Origin: Mycolicibacterium baixiangningiae
GTDB taxonomy: Bacteria; Actinomycetota; Actinomycetes; Mycobacteriales; Mycobacteriaceae
DNA length: 64,000 nt
Reading direction: 5' to 3'
NCBI RefSeq assembly: GCF_016313185.1
Contig: NZ_CP066218.1
Coordinates: 1,302,001-1,366,000, forward strand
A program made the translations under genes and the position numbers. Below are positions 45,167 to 53,710 of the stretch, one piece after another. Position 1 is the first letter of the stretch. Each line of letters opens with the position of its first letter. Under the pieces are notes generated by a model. That model ran no database searches. It saw only the letters and a list, made by a program, of their open reading frames with translations, and was not told where the DNA came from.

Positions 45167-46863
45167 TGGGGCAACAACTCCTCGGGGATGTCCAGATGGC
45201 GGCTGCGCAGCCATTCGCCGAGCCCTTTGGCCTGCGGGTCGAACCGGGCCTGATAGGCGACGCCCTGGCCGAGGATGCCGTCGACGACGAAGTTGACGGC
45301 CCGCAGGTTGGGCAGCAGGTGCCGGGTAACGGGGAGCCCGGCGGTCTCGGGCAACAGTTCGCACAGGGTGTCGACGGTCAGCGTGTGCGCGAGCCAGCGC
45401 CACTGAGCGCCGGTGCGCACCCAGACGCCGATGTTCGCGCTGCCGCCCTTGTCGCCGCTGCGCGCACCGGCGATCAGCCCCAGCGGCGCCCGCCGCGTCG
45501 GACCGAGCGCACGCGGCGACGGCAGCGCGGGTTCGTCGACGGGCTGCAACTCGCGGGTGTCCGTCGCCGCCGCGATGTCGGTGCGGGTGCCGTCGGCGTG
45601 GACCGCGAGGTGCGGCACCTCGTCCGCGGCCACGTAACCGGCGGTGAACACGCCGTAGACCTGTCCGTCGGCCGGAGGGGCGGTGACATGGAACCCGGGG
45701 TAACTGGCGAGCGCGAGTTCGACGGCGGCGTTGGAGAACCGGCGCCCGACGACTGCCGGATCGGGATCGCGCACCACACAGCGCAGCAGCGCGCTGGCCG
45801 TCTCCTCGGTGTCGGCGTCGGGGTGGTCGGTGCGGGCCAGTGTCCACTCGAGTTCGGCGGGCGCGACGGTCAGCCCGGCGTCGAGCTGCCGGCGCACCAG
45901 CGCGGCCTTCGCCTCGATATCGAGACCAGTGAGCACGAACGTCATCGCGTTGCGGAACCCGCCGACACTGTTCAGTGACACCTTCAGGGTCGGGGGTGGT
46001 GGTTCGCCTACGACGCCGTCGATGCGCACCCGGTCGGGTCCGTCGTCGTGCAGTCGCAGCGAGTCAACCCGCAACGTGACGTCGGGGTTGGCATAGCGGG
46101 CGCCGGAGATCTCGTAGAGCAGCTGGGCGGTGACGGTGTCGACGGTGACGGCGCCGCCGCTTCCGGGGTGTTTGGTGATCACCGAGGAGCCGTCGGCGTG
46201 GATCTCGGCGAGCGGGAAGCCGGCGTGGACGAGGTCGGGCACGTCGGTGAAGAACGCGTAGTTGCCGCCGGTGGCCTGTACGCCGCATTCGAGGACGTGC
46301 CCCGCGGCGACCGCTCCGGCCAGCGCGTCGTAGTCGGTGCGCTGCCAGCCGAAGTGTGCGGCGGCAGGGCCGACGGTCACCGACGCGTCGGTGACCCGTC
46401 CCGTCACCACCACGTCGGCACCGGCGGTCAGGCAGTCGGCGATGCCCCACGCACCCAGGTAGGCGTTGGCCGCCAGCGGTGTGCCGAAGCCGAGTTCACC
46501 GGCCCGGCCGACGAGGTCGTCGCCTTCGACGTGCGCGACGGCGACGGTGAGTCCCAGCCGCTCGGCCAGGGCGCGGACCGCGGCGGCCAGCCCGGCGGGG
46601 TTGAGGCCGCCGGCGTTGGTCACGATCCGCACGCCCCGCTCGATCGCGAGGCCGAGGCATTCCTCGAGCTGGCTCAGGAAGGTCTTGGCGTAACCGCGGT
46701 CGGGGCTCGTGGCCCGGTCGCGGGCCAGGATCAGCATGGTGAGCTCGGCGAGGTAGTCCCCGGTGAGGAAGTCCAGCTCGCCGTCGGTGAGCATCTCGCG
46801 CATCGCGGCTCGGCGGTCCCCGTAGAAGCCCGAGCAGTTGCCGATGCGAACCGGGTCAGCCAA
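45163..46863 (-). CDS. DUF1446 / AtuA-like acyclic terpene utilisation family protein
   Basis: 566 residues, starting DPVRIGNCSGFYGDRRAAMREMLTDGELDFLTGDYLAELTM, the hallmark of DUF1446 (AtuA). Further motifs TNAGGLNPAGLAA, VVVTGRVTDASVTVGPAAAHFGW and GSAGARSGDKGGSANIGVWV-type LIAGARSGDKGGSANIG (AtuA C-terminal domain) follow. AtuA proteins occur in citronellol and leucine degradation operons with acyl-CoA carboxylases, which matches. The start TTG at 46863 has GGGAG upstream and begins at the conserved domain; the open frame upstream has no family similarity. Corresponds to Rv0976c. Confidence 0.85.
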   Translation of the reverse strand: MADPVRIGNCSGFYGDRRAAMREMLTDGELDFLTGDYLAELTMLILARDRATSPDRGYAKTFLSQLEECLGLAIERGVRIVTNAGGLNPAGLAAAVRALAERLGLTVAVAHVEGDDLVGRAGELGFGTPLAANAYLGAWGIADCLTAGADVVVTGRVTDASVTVGPAAAHFGWQRTDYDALAGAVAAGHVLECGVQATGGNYAFFTDVPDLVHAGFPLAEIHADGSSVITKHPGSGGAVTVDTVTAQLLYEISGARYANPDVTLRVDSLRLHDDGPDRVRIDGVVGEPPPPTLKVSLNSVGGFRNAMTFVLTGLDIEAKAALVRRQLDAGLTVAPAELEWTLARTDHPDADTEETASALLRCVVRDPDPAVVGRRFSNAAVELALASYPGFHVTAPPADGQVYGVFTAGYVAADEVPHLAVHADGTRTDIAAATDTRELQPVDEPALPSPRALGPTRRAPLGLIAGARSGDKGGSANIGVWVRTGAQWRWLAHTLTVDTLCELLPETAGLPVTRHLLPNLRAVNFVVDGILGQGVAYQARFDPQAKGLGEWLRSRHLDIPEELLPQ

Positions 46864-46997
46864 CCCGTACTCCCATGCCGGCTCCAATCGTCGATCGCCA
46901 ACCAACCGGTAGGTTAGCCGGTACTGCTGGTTCCACGTCAAGGATTCCGGGGCGATTGGTGCGCCGGGGCGGCGCGGGCCGGCCCGATACTTGACCG

Positions 46998-47417
46998 ATG
47001 TCGTGGATCGCGCAGGCGCTGTTCGGCGTCGTGTGGACGGTGAGCGGTGTCGCCATCGGACTCGGTCCGCCCCTGAGCGAGACCGGGAGGGGTGCGTCGT
47101 CGCCAGCCGCGGGCTGGGTGCTGGTCGCGTTCGGCGTCTACCAGATCGTCGCCGGTTTTCGCCGGTCGGTGGATCCGCCGGAGGACGGGAGCCGCCGGGC
47201 GAAGCACGGCAGCGGCCGCGCACCCGACCGCCGGACGGCGATTCTGATGCCGGTGGTCTCCACCGGGTGCGCGCTCGCGGGATTCGGGGGCATCTGGTGG
47301 GGGATCGCCGCCGGCCACCCCACGATCATGTGGTTCGGCGTCGTGATGGCCAGCCTGGTCGCCGCCGGGTACCCGATGCTCCTCGAGACGCTGCGGAACC
47401 GGGTGCGGCGTCGCTGA
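46998..47417 (+). CDS. Small membrane protein of unknown function
   Basis: 139 residues with four predicted helices (SWIAQALFGVVWTVSGVAIGLG; AAGWVLVAFGVYQIVAGF; TAILMPVVSTGCALAGFGGIWWGIAA; TIMWFGVVMASLVAAGYPMLL) and a basic loop between the second and third (RRAKHGSGRAPDRR). Starts MSWIAQAL, 134 bp from the divergent AtuA-like gene. It has no recognisable domain; conserved mycobacterial membrane proteins of this size are found here but I cannot name one. Confidence 0.65.
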   Translation: MSWIAQALFGVVWTVSGVAIGLGPPLSETGRGASSPAAGWVLVAFGVYQIVAGFRRSVDPPEDGSRRAKHGSGRAPDRRTAILMPVVSTGCALAGFGGIWWGIAAGHPTIMWFGVVMASLVAAGYPMLLETLRNRVRRR

Positions 47418-47533
47418 GCGCAGTGTGTTTTGGAGGCGGTGCAGCTCACCGGCTATCCTGGAGCGCACTTGCCGGCGCCCCGCCCTGAATGGGGTTCGCG
47501 TGGCACCACACCTGTAAGAGGAGATTGTCGCTC

Positions 47534-47707
47534 ATGGCTGTGCCCAAGCGCAGAATGTCGCGTTCGAACACTCGTAGCCGTCGCGCGCAGTGGAAGGCCA
47601 AGCCCGCCGAACTCGTGGGTGTGACGGTCGCAGGACAGCAGCACAAGGTGCCGCGTCGTCTGCTCAAGGCCGCTCGTCTCGGCCTGCTCAACCTCGACCG
47701 CCGCTGA
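47534..47707 (+). CDS. rpmF: 50S ribosomal protein L32
   Basis: 57 residues: [22 protein letters not shown], the bacterial L32 start, ending [10 protein letters not shown]. It lacks the zinc-binding CxxC pairs found in C+ forms of L32, so this is a zinc-independent (C-) type. AGAGGAGA precedes the ATG by nine bases. Precedes mprA as in M. tuberculosis. Confidence 0.95.
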   Translation: MAVPKRRMSRSNTRSRRAQWKAKPAELVGVTVAGQQHKVPRRLLKAARLGLLNLDRR

Positions 47708-47735
47708 GGCGACTTTCGGGGGCGTAGCGGCGCGC

Positions 47736-47753
47736 CTCTCAGCGCTCTCTCAG
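47736..47753 (+). promoter_or_regulatory. Candidate MprA box upstream of mprA
   Basis: Two direct copies of CTCTCAG start at 47736 and 47747, 11 bp apart, ending 16 bp before the mprA start. MprA is known to bind loosely conserved tandem direct repeats and to autoregulate. An additional TTCTCAG is seen in the pepD leader near 50060. Confidence 0.5.
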
Positions 47754-47769
47754 GCGTTGGGTTGAAACT

Positions 47770-48462
47770 GTGGCTGTGCGCATACTTGTCGTCGACGACG
47801 ATCGTGCGGTGCGAGAGTCCCTGCGCCGGTCCCTGTCCTTCAACGGGTACTCCGTGGAGTTGGCCCAGGACGGTATGGAAGCCCTCGACCTGATCGCCAA
47901 CGACCGGCCCGACGCCTTGGTGCTCGACGTGATGATGCCGCGGCTGGACGGCCTCGAGGTGTGCCGGCAGCTCCGCAGCACCGGCGACGACCTGCCGATT
48001 CTCGTGTTGACCGCCCGCGATTCGGTGTCCGAGCGTGTCGCCGGCCTCGACGCGGGAGCCGATGATTACCTGCCCAAACCGTTCGCGCTGGAGGAACTGC
48101 TCGCGCGGATGCGGGCACTGCTGCGCCGCACCTCACCCGACGACGGCCCGGATTCACCGGCCCTGGCCTTCCTCGATCTGACGCTTGACCCGGTCACCCG
48201 GGAAGTCACCCGGGGGACCCGGCAGATCAGTCTCACCCGCACCGAGTTCTCGTTGCTGGAGATGCTCATCGCCAATCCGCGCCGTGTGCTGACCCGCAGC
48301 CGCATCCTCGAAGAAGTGTGGGGCTTCGACTTCCCCACCTCGGGGAACGCACTCGAGGTGTACATCGGCTATCTGCGCCGTAAGACCGAAGCGTCCGGGG
48401 AGCCGCGACTGATCCACACCGTGCGCGGGGTGGGTTACGTGCTCCGCGAGACGCCGCCCTGA
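47770..48462 (+). CDS. mprA: Response regulator MprA (OmpR family)
   Basis: 230 residues from the GTG at 47770. Receiver domain: [33 protein letters not shown], phospho-acceptor D53 ([12 protein letters not shown]), switch Lys in [18 protein letters not shown]-terminal OmpR-type winged helix: [32 protein letters not shown]. It responds to envelope stress with MprB and controls sigE, sigB and pepD. Stop overlaps the mprB start by one base (TGATG). Confidence 0.95.
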   Translation: MAVRILVVDDDRAVRESLRRSLSFNGYSVELAQDGMEALDLIANDRPDALVLDVMMPRLDGLEVCRQLRSTGDDLPILVLTARDSVSERVAGLDAGADDYLPKPFALEELLARMRALLRRTSPDDGPDSPALAFLDLTLDPVTREVTRGTRQISLTRTEFSLLEMLIANPRRVLTRSRILEEVWGFDFPTSGNALEVYIGYLRRKTEASGEPRLIHTVRGVGYVLRETPP

Positions 48463-50003
48463 TGACCCTGCCGCCATACTCGGGCGCCCCGCCATACTCG
48501 GGCGCCCCGCCGTACTCCGGCGCTCCGCCACCACCGCGTCCCAAACAGCCGCGCAACACCAGCTCCCTGTCACTGCGATGGCGCGTGATGCTGCTGGCGA
48601 TGTCGATGGTGGCGATGGTCGTGGTGCTCATGTCGGTCGCCGTCTACGCCGTGGTGGCCCGGGCGCTCTACGACGACATCGACAACCAGCTGCACATCCG
48701 CGCGCGGCTGCTGATCGAGAGCGGGTCGCTGGCGGCCGACCCCGCCAAGGCGATCGAGGGCACCGCATACTCGGACATCAACGCGATGCTTGTCGACCCC
48801 GGCCGCGCGATCTTCGCCAACAACTCGCAGGGCAAACTGCCGATCGGCGAGCCGGAGAAGGACGTCATCTCCGGCGAGCTGCTGCTGTCGCTGCGCACCG
48901 CCGACCATCAGCGGGTGCTCGCCGTCCACCTGAACAACGGCAGCTCGTTGCTGATCTCGAAGAGCCTGGCGCCCACCGGCGAGGTGCTCGGCCGGCTCGG
49001 CACCGTGCTGCTCATCGTCGGCGGGGTCGGGGTGGTAGTCGCCGCGATCGCCGGCGGCATGGTCGCCCGAGCAGGGTTGCGCCCGGTCGGACGGTTGACC
49101 CAGGCCGCCGAACGCGTCGCCCGCACCGAGGATCTGCGGCCCATCCCGGTGTTCGGCAGCGACGAACTCGCCCGGCTCACCGAGGCCTTCAACATGATGC
49201 TGCGCGCACTGGCCGAATCGCGGGAGCGGCAAGCGCGACTGGTATCCGACGCCGGCCACGAATTGCGCACCCCGCTGACGTCGCTGCGCACCAACGTCGA
49301 ACTGCTGATGGCCTCGCAGGAGCCGGGCGCACCGCGACTGCCCGAACAGGACCTGGCGGATCTGCGGGCTGACGTGATCGCACAGATCGAAGAGCTCTCC
49401 ACGTTGGTGGGTGATCTGGTTGACCTGACCCGGGACGAGGCGGGCGGGGTGGTCTACGAGACCGTCGACCTGGCCGAGGTGGTCGACCGCAGCCTGGAAC
49501 GAGTTCGGCGGCGCCGCAACGACATCGAGTTTGACGTCGACGTCGTCGGTTGGCAGGTCTACGGCGATGCCGCGGGGCTGGCTCGCGCGGTGCTCAACCT
49601 GCTCGACAACGCGGCGAAGTGGAGTCCACCGGGGGGCGAGGTAGGGGTCCGTCTGAGGCAGACCGATCCGGTCCACGCCGAACTGGTCGTATCCGACCGC
49701 GGCCCCGGCATTCCGGAGGCCGAACGGCGGTTGGTGTTCGAGCGTTTCTACCGCTCGACCGCCGCACGCGCGATGCCGGGATCCGGGCTGGGTCTGGCGA
49801 TCGTCAAACAGGTCGTGCTCAAACACGGTGGGGCACTGCGCGTAGAGGACACAGTGCCGGGTGGCGATCCGCCGGGCACGTCGATCTATGTGATGCTGCC
49901 CGGCCGTCCGGTGGCCCCGTCCGGCGATGGAACCGACCGGATGCCGACGCCCCGTCCCGACGCGGAGATGCGTTCGGCCGGATCCCGAGCGGAGAAGAAG
50001 TGA
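48462..50003 (+). CDS. mprB: Sensor histidine kinase MprB
   Basis: 513 residues. Two helices (about residues 44-66 and 180-202) flank a periplasmic sensor. A HAMP segment leads to the H-box SDAGHELRTPLTSL with His266, then N-box LLDNAAKWS and G-boxes SDRGPGIPEAER and PGSGLGLAIVKQV. The first 23 residues contain the 6-residue repeat PYSGAP three times, encoded by near-identical 18-bp units (48474-48527). Cytoplasmic, unusual for MprB but seen in mycobacteria. Works with MprA; the next gene, pepD, is a known target. Confidence 0.95.
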   Translation: MTLPPYSGAPPYSGAPPYSGAPPPPRPKQPRNTSSLSLRWRVMLLAMSMVAMVVVLMSVAVYAVVARALYDDIDNQLHIRARLLIESGSLAADPAKAIEGTAYSDINAMLVDPGRAIFANNSQGKLPIGEPEKDVISGELLLSLRTADHQRVLAVHLNNGSSLLISKSLAPTGEVLGRLGTVLLIVGGVGVVVAAIAGGMVARAGLRPVGRLTQAAERVARTEDLRPIPVFGSDELARLTEAFNMMLRALAESRERQARLVSDAGHELRTPLTSLRTNVELLMASQEPGAPRLPEQDLADLRADVIAQIEELSTLVGDLVDLTRDEAGGVVYETVDLAEVVDRSLERVRRRRNDIEFDVDVVGWQVYGDAAGLARAVLNLLDNAAKWSPPGGEVGVRLRQTDPVHAELVVSDRGPGIPEAERRLVFERFYRSTAARAMPGSGLGLAIVKQVVLKHGGALRVEDTVPGGDPPGTSIYVMLPGRPVAPSGDGTDRMPTPRPDAEMRSAGSRAEKK

Positions 50004-50146
50004 TCAGAGGCACCCCGGCGCGGGCGAAGTCACGGTCTGCATCGAAGGATCTCTAAGTGGATTCTCAGTCCACCTGGGCACTGTGAGGGCGAGTCCTTCG
50101 TTAAACGAACTGTCGGACCACCTACGAGGAAGAGCACCGAAGCGAC

Positions 50147-51481
50147 ATGACGAACCACCCGAGGTATTCGCCGCCGCCGCAACAGCAGCCGGGCCACCGC
50201 CCGGTTGGCCGGGACACCGGGTACCCGGGCGCCCAAGGTGCGGACCCGTATTCACCACAACAGCCCTATGACTGGCGGTACGCAGCGCAACCGCAGCAGC
50301 AGTTCCGCGCCCCGTACGACCCCTACCGGGGCGCCGTACAGCCGACTGCGGTCCTGCCGCAACCGCGCCCGGCCCAAAAGCGTTCGCGCGCAGGCATGTT
50401 GACCATCGGTGCGCTGGCAGTCGCGGTGGTGTCAGCGGGCATCGGGGGCGGTGTGGCGACGATGGTGCACCAGGACCGGCCGTCGATCGGCGGGTCGGTC
50501 TCCGGTGCGGCACCGAGCATGCCTGCCGCCGCCCTACCCGCTGGGTCGGTCGAGCAGGTGGCCGCCAAGGTGGTGCCGAGCGTGGTCAAGCTCGAGACGA
50601 ATCTGGGCCGGGCGTCCGAGGAGGGTTCCGGCATCATCCTCACCTCGGACGGTCTGATTCTCACCAACAACCACGTCGTTGCCGCCGCGGCCGATCGTCC
50701 CGACGCCCCCGGTGGCGGCGCCGAGACCAAGGTGATTTTCTCCAACGGCCGCACCACGTCGTTCTCCGTCGTCGGCACCGACCCCAGCAGTGACATCGCG
50801 GTCGTCCGCGCGGAGAACGCGTCGGGTCTGACGCCGATCTCGCTGGGTTCGTCGGGCGATCTGCGCGTCGGACAGGACGTCGTCGCGATCGGTTCGCCGC
50901 TCGGACTCGAGGGGACGGTCACCACCGGGATCATCAGCGCGCTGAACCGGCCCGTCGCCGCGGGCGGGGACACACGCAACCAGAACACGGTGCTCGACGC
51001 GATACAGACCGACGCCGCGATCAACCCGGGTAACTCGGGCGGCGCGCTGGTGAACATGAACGGCGAGCTGGTCGGCGTGAACTCGGCGATCGCCACCATG
51101 GGCGGTGACTCGCCGCAGGCACAGAGCGGTTCGATCGGCCTGGGCTTCGCGATCCCGGTGGACCAGGCCAAGCGCATCGCCGACGAGCTGATCCAGAACG
51201 GCTCGGCCTCGCACGCCTCGCTGGGGGTGCAGGTCAGCAATGACACCGCCACCGACGGCGCGAAGATCGTGGAGGTGAACGCCGGTGGTGCGGCGGCCGC
51301 GGCCGGCCTACCCAGTGGTGTGGTGGTGACCAAGGTGGACGACCGGGTGATCAACAGCGCCGACGCGCTGGTGGCGGCCGTGCGGTCCAAGGCGCCGGGG
51401 GAGAAGGTGACGCTGACCTACCTCGATCCGGCGGGTGAGCCTCAGAACGTGCAGGTGACGTTGGGGAAGGCCCAGCAGTGA
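50147..51481 (+). CDS. pepD: HtrA-like serine protease PepD
   Basis: 444 residues: a Pro/Gln/Tyr-rich cytoplasmic N-terminus, one helix (about 84-107), then the trypsin-like fold with catalytic His176 (TNNHVV), Asp216 (SSDIAVV) and Ser297 (NPGNSGGALV), and a C-terminal PDZ domain (LGVQVSNDTATDGAKIVEVNAGGAAAAAGLPSGVVVTKVDDRVI). It degrades misfolded proteins outside the membrane and is induced by MprAB. The 143-bp leader holds a TTCTCAG motif and other possible MprA sites. The stop overlaps moaB2 by GTGA. Confidence 0.95.
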   Translation: MTNHPRYSPPPQQQPGHRPVGRDTGYPGAQGADPYSPQQPYDWRYAAQPQQQFRAPYDPYRGAVQPTAVLPQPRPAQKRSRAGMLTIGALAVAVVSAGIGGGVATMVHQDRPSIGGSVSGAAPSMPAAALPAGSVEQVAAKVVPSVVKLETNLGRASEEGSGIILTSDGLILTNNHVVAAAADRPDAPGGGAETKVIFSNGRTTSFSVVGTDPSSDIAVVRAENASGLTPISLGSSGDLRVGQDVVAIGSPLGLEGTVTTGIISALNRPVAAGGDTRNQNTVLDAIQTDAAINPGNSGGALVNMNGELVGVNSAIATMGGDSPQAQSGSIGLGFAIPVDQAKRIADELIQNGSASHASLGVQVSNDTATDGAKIVEVNAGGAAAAAGLPSGVVVTKVDDRVINSADALVAAVRSKAPGEKVTLTYLDPAGEPQNVQVTLGKAQQ

Positions 51482-52047
51482 CCACCACCAGACCGGGGAC
51501 CGTGCGAGTGGCCGCGACGCTGTCCGTGCCCACCTATACGGTTGAGGTCATGGAACAGGCAGGGGAGTTGGTGGGCCGCGCGCTCGTCGTCGTCGTCGAT
51601 GACCGCACCGCCCACGGCGACGAAGAGGATCACAGCGGTCCGCTGGTCACCGAGCTTCTCGGTGAGGCGGGTTTCGTCGTCGACGGGGTGGTCGCGGTGT
51701 CCGCCGACGAGGTGGAGATCCGCAATGCACTGAACACCGCTGTGATCGGCGGGGTGGACCTCGTGGTGTCGGTCGGTGGCACCGGGGTGACGCCGCGCGA
51801 TGTGACTCCGGAGGCGACCCGCGACATCCTCGACCGTGAGCTCCTGGGCATCTCTGAGGCGTTGCGCGCCTCCGGGCTGTCGGCCGGGATCGTGGACGCC
51901 GGAGTGTCTCGCGGCCTCGCCGGGATCTCGGGCAGCACCCTGGTCGTGAACATCGCCGGATCGCGCGCTGCGGTCCGTGACGGGATGGCCACGCTCAATC
52001 CGTTGGCCGTGCAGATCATCGGACAGCTGTCGAGCCTGGAGATCTGA
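51478..52047 (+). CDS. moaB2: MogA/MoaB family molybdenum-cofactor biosynthesis protein
   Basis: 189 residues, MoCF_biosynth domain: RALVVVVDDRTAHGDEEDHSGPLVTELLGEAGFVVDGVVAVSADEVEIRNAL and DLVVSVGGTGVTPRDVTPEATRDILDREL. It adenylylates molybdopterin or binds it before metal insertion. It closes the mprAB-pepD unit as in M. tuberculosis (moaB2), although its function is unrelated to the stress system. Start GTG at 51478 overlapping pepD; a strong terminator follows. Confidence 0.92.
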   Translation: MTTTRPGTVRVAATLSVPTYTVEVMEQAGELVGRALVVVVDDRTAHGDEEDHSGPLVTELLGEAGFVVDGVVAVSADEVEIRNALNTAVIGGVDLVVSVGGTGVTPRDVTPEATRDILDRELLGISEALRASGLSAGIVDAGVSRGLAGISGSTLVVNIAGSRAAVRDGMATLNPLAVQIIGQLSSLEI

Positions 52048-52082
52048 CGACTCATCGTCCTGGCAAGTCATCGTCCTGGCAA

Positions 52083-52123
52083 GACGCCGCGCGACGCCCT
52101 CACGGCGTCGCGCGGCGTCTTTT
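52083..52123 (+). terminator. Rho-independent terminator after moaB2
   Basis: Perfect 16-base stem GACGCCGCGCGACGCC with a five-base loop (CTCAC), followed by TTTT at 52120-52123. It ends the mprA-moaB2 transcript. A 16-bp unit ending in it (TCATCGTCCTGGCAAG) is tandemly duplicated at 52052 and 52068. Confidence 0.92.
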
Positions 52124-52220
52124 CTGTTCGGCCACCGGCTCGGCTAACGTCTGCCGTGTTACCAGGCGGTGAATATTTATTCCATAAGTCGGGTGATGTT
52201 GATCACAGCGGAGGAAGCGT

Positions 52221-52379
52221 GTGAGTACGCAATCGAACCGTCCACGAGATTCAGTTAACAAAATCTTCGGCGAGACGCTGCCGGAGGTCTCGTCCGATGA
52301 ACGTGATGAGCGCGCATCCGAGGATGAGGCGCAGCATGACCGCTGGCTCCGTGACAACCTTCCGCCGCATCACGATTGA
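52221..52379 (+). CDS. Small acidic protein of unknown function (52 aa)
   Basis: A 53-codon frame from the GTG at 52221, preceded by GGAGGAAG at ideal distance. It translates to MSTQSNRPRDSVNKIFGETLPEVSS, then a run of charged residues and DRWLRDNLPPHHD at the end. The strong Shine-Dalgarno and complete, non-repetitive composition argue for a real gene. No domain is recognised; short proteins with a DRWLRDN-type ending recur in mycobacteria as far as I recall. It stands alone between the moaB2 terminator and the porins. Confidence 0.6.
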   Translation: MSTQSNRPRDSVNKIFGETLPEVSSDERDERASEDEAQHDRWLRDNLPPHHD

Positions 52380-52762
52380 TCACAATTTTCCGTGGATTCT
52401 AGGAAGTTGCAGGTGAAAAGAGTGCCCGGGAGTTTTCACCCCGCCTGTTGACGGGTCACACCCCGCCCGGGGCGAACCGCCGGCCCTCGTCACGGAGGTG
52501 GGCCGCAGGACGCGGTCAGCAAACTCACAGCTAACGTTCACCCCCCTGTGACCTCGGGCTGGCCCCGAATTGACCTGCGTTGCCGCCCCGTCGCCCCCCC
52601 GATATGTTCCTCCTGTCAACGATGAGCTACGCGTAAGAGCAAGCTGTGGAGCCTCTAATTTTCTCCACATCTTGATCCTGCGGGGTGTGTGGTGGCGCGG
52701 TAGGCCGGCACCCAACAACAACCTCGGTGAGCCCCTCACCGTCCACAACAGCTAGGGAGAAC
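52380..52762. other. Non-coding region and leader of the first porin gene
   Basis: No gene is seen. The right part carries the porin promoter: CGATATGTTCCTCCTGTCAACGATGAG near 52600-52625 resembles the TATGTT...GTCA...ACGATGAG segment found before porin copies 2 and 3 (-10 TATGTT). A long untranslated leader of about 140 bases would result, ending with AGCTAGGGAGAAC before the ATG. Confidence 0.5.
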
Positions 52763-53413
52763 ATGAAGGCAATCAGTCGGGTGCTGATCGCGTTGGTTGC
52801 GGCCATCGCGGCTCTGTTCACGAGCACGGGCACTTCGCATGCAGGTCTGGACAATGAGCTCAGCCTGGTCGACGGGCAGGGCCGCACGCTCACGATTCAG
52901 CAATGGGACACCTTCCTCAATGGTGTGTTCCCGCTGGACCGCAACCGGCTGACGCGCGAGTGGTTCCACTCGGGCCGCGCGAAGTACATCGTCGCGGGCG
53001 AGGGCGCCGAGGACTTCGAGGGCTCACTCGAGCTGGGCTACCAGATCGGCTTCCCCTGGTCGCTGGGTGTCGGCATCAACTTCAGCTACACCACCCCCAA
53101 CATCGCCTTCGACGGCCTCGAAGGTGCTGCCTTCTTGGACACCGAGCTGGGTAACGAGTTCACCGGCATCGTGACTCCGCCGCTGTTCCCGGGTGTCTCG
53201 ATCAGCGCTGACCTGGGCAACGGCCCGGGCATCCAGGAAGTCGCGACCTTCGCGGTCGACGTCGCTGGTGCCGAAGGTGCGGTCGCGGTGTCCAACGCGC
53301 ACGGCACGGTGACCGGTGCGGCCGGCGGTGTGCTGCTGCGTCCCTACGCCCGGCTGATCGCCGCCACCGGTGACAGCGTCACCACCTACGGCCAACCGTG
53401 GAACATGAACTGA
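52763..53413 (+). CDS. MspA-family outer-membrane porin, copy 1
   Basis: 216 residues. Signal peptide of 27 residues (ends TGTSHA), then the mature MspA sequence: GLDNELSLVDGQGRTLTIQQWDTFLNGVFPLDRNRLTREWFHSGRAKYIV and later LFPGVSISADLGNGPGIQEVATFAVDV, ending SVTTYGQPWNMN. By mature numbering the constriction is D90-G91-L92-E93, where M. smegmatis MspA has D90-D91. The octameric goblet admits small hydrophilic solutes. First of three tandem copies; nearly identical to copy 2. Terminator follows. Confidence 0.95.
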   Translation: MKAISRVLIALVAAIAALFTSTGTSHAGLDNELSLVDGQGRTLTIQQWDTFLNGVFPLDRNRLTREWFHSGRAKYIVAGEGAEDFEGSLELGYQIGFPWSLGVGINFSYTTPNIAFDGLEGAAFLDTELGNEFTGIVTPPLFPGVSISADLGNGPGIQEVATFAVDVAGAEGAVAVSNAHGTVTGAAGGVLLRPYARLIAATGDSVTTYGQPWNMN

Positions 53414-53436
53414 CTCTTATTGAACAGTCAAAGGGG

Positions 53437-53467
53437 CCCCGCGGGTTTTTGACCCGCGGGGCTTCTT
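53437..53467 (+). terminator. Terminator of porin copy 1
   Basis: Stem CCCCGCGGGT / ACCCGCGGGG with loop TTTTG, followed by CTTCTT. Confidence 0.9.
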
Positions 53468-53564
53468 CGCGTAACGGCCGAGGATGCCGTCGAGCCGACG
53501 GAGTTTTCGCAGCTCGCGAGGCAAAATTAGCCGGAGATGCGCCATCTGTTGAGGGTTGTGTGCC

Positions 53565-53653
53565 GCCCTGTTATGTTTTCCCCGTCAAATACGATGAGAG
53601 TCACATGAGGACCGCAGGTGAGGATTCTCATCACAGTCACATGTTGTTCTCAC
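53565..53653 (+). promoter_or_regulatory. Conserved promoter segment of porin copy 2
   Basis: About 89 bp aligned with 54649-54737: GCCCTGTTATGTTTT, ACGATGAG, GAGGATTCTCATC and CAGTCACATGTTGT are shared. TTATGTT is the likely -10 element. Strong conservation of non-coding DNA suggests it is the functional promoter and operator region. Confidence 0.6.
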
Positions 53654-53710
53654 CCGGACGTGGCGCTACGCCACGGCCACACCACTATCCGCGCGACAGC
53701 TAGGGAGAAC

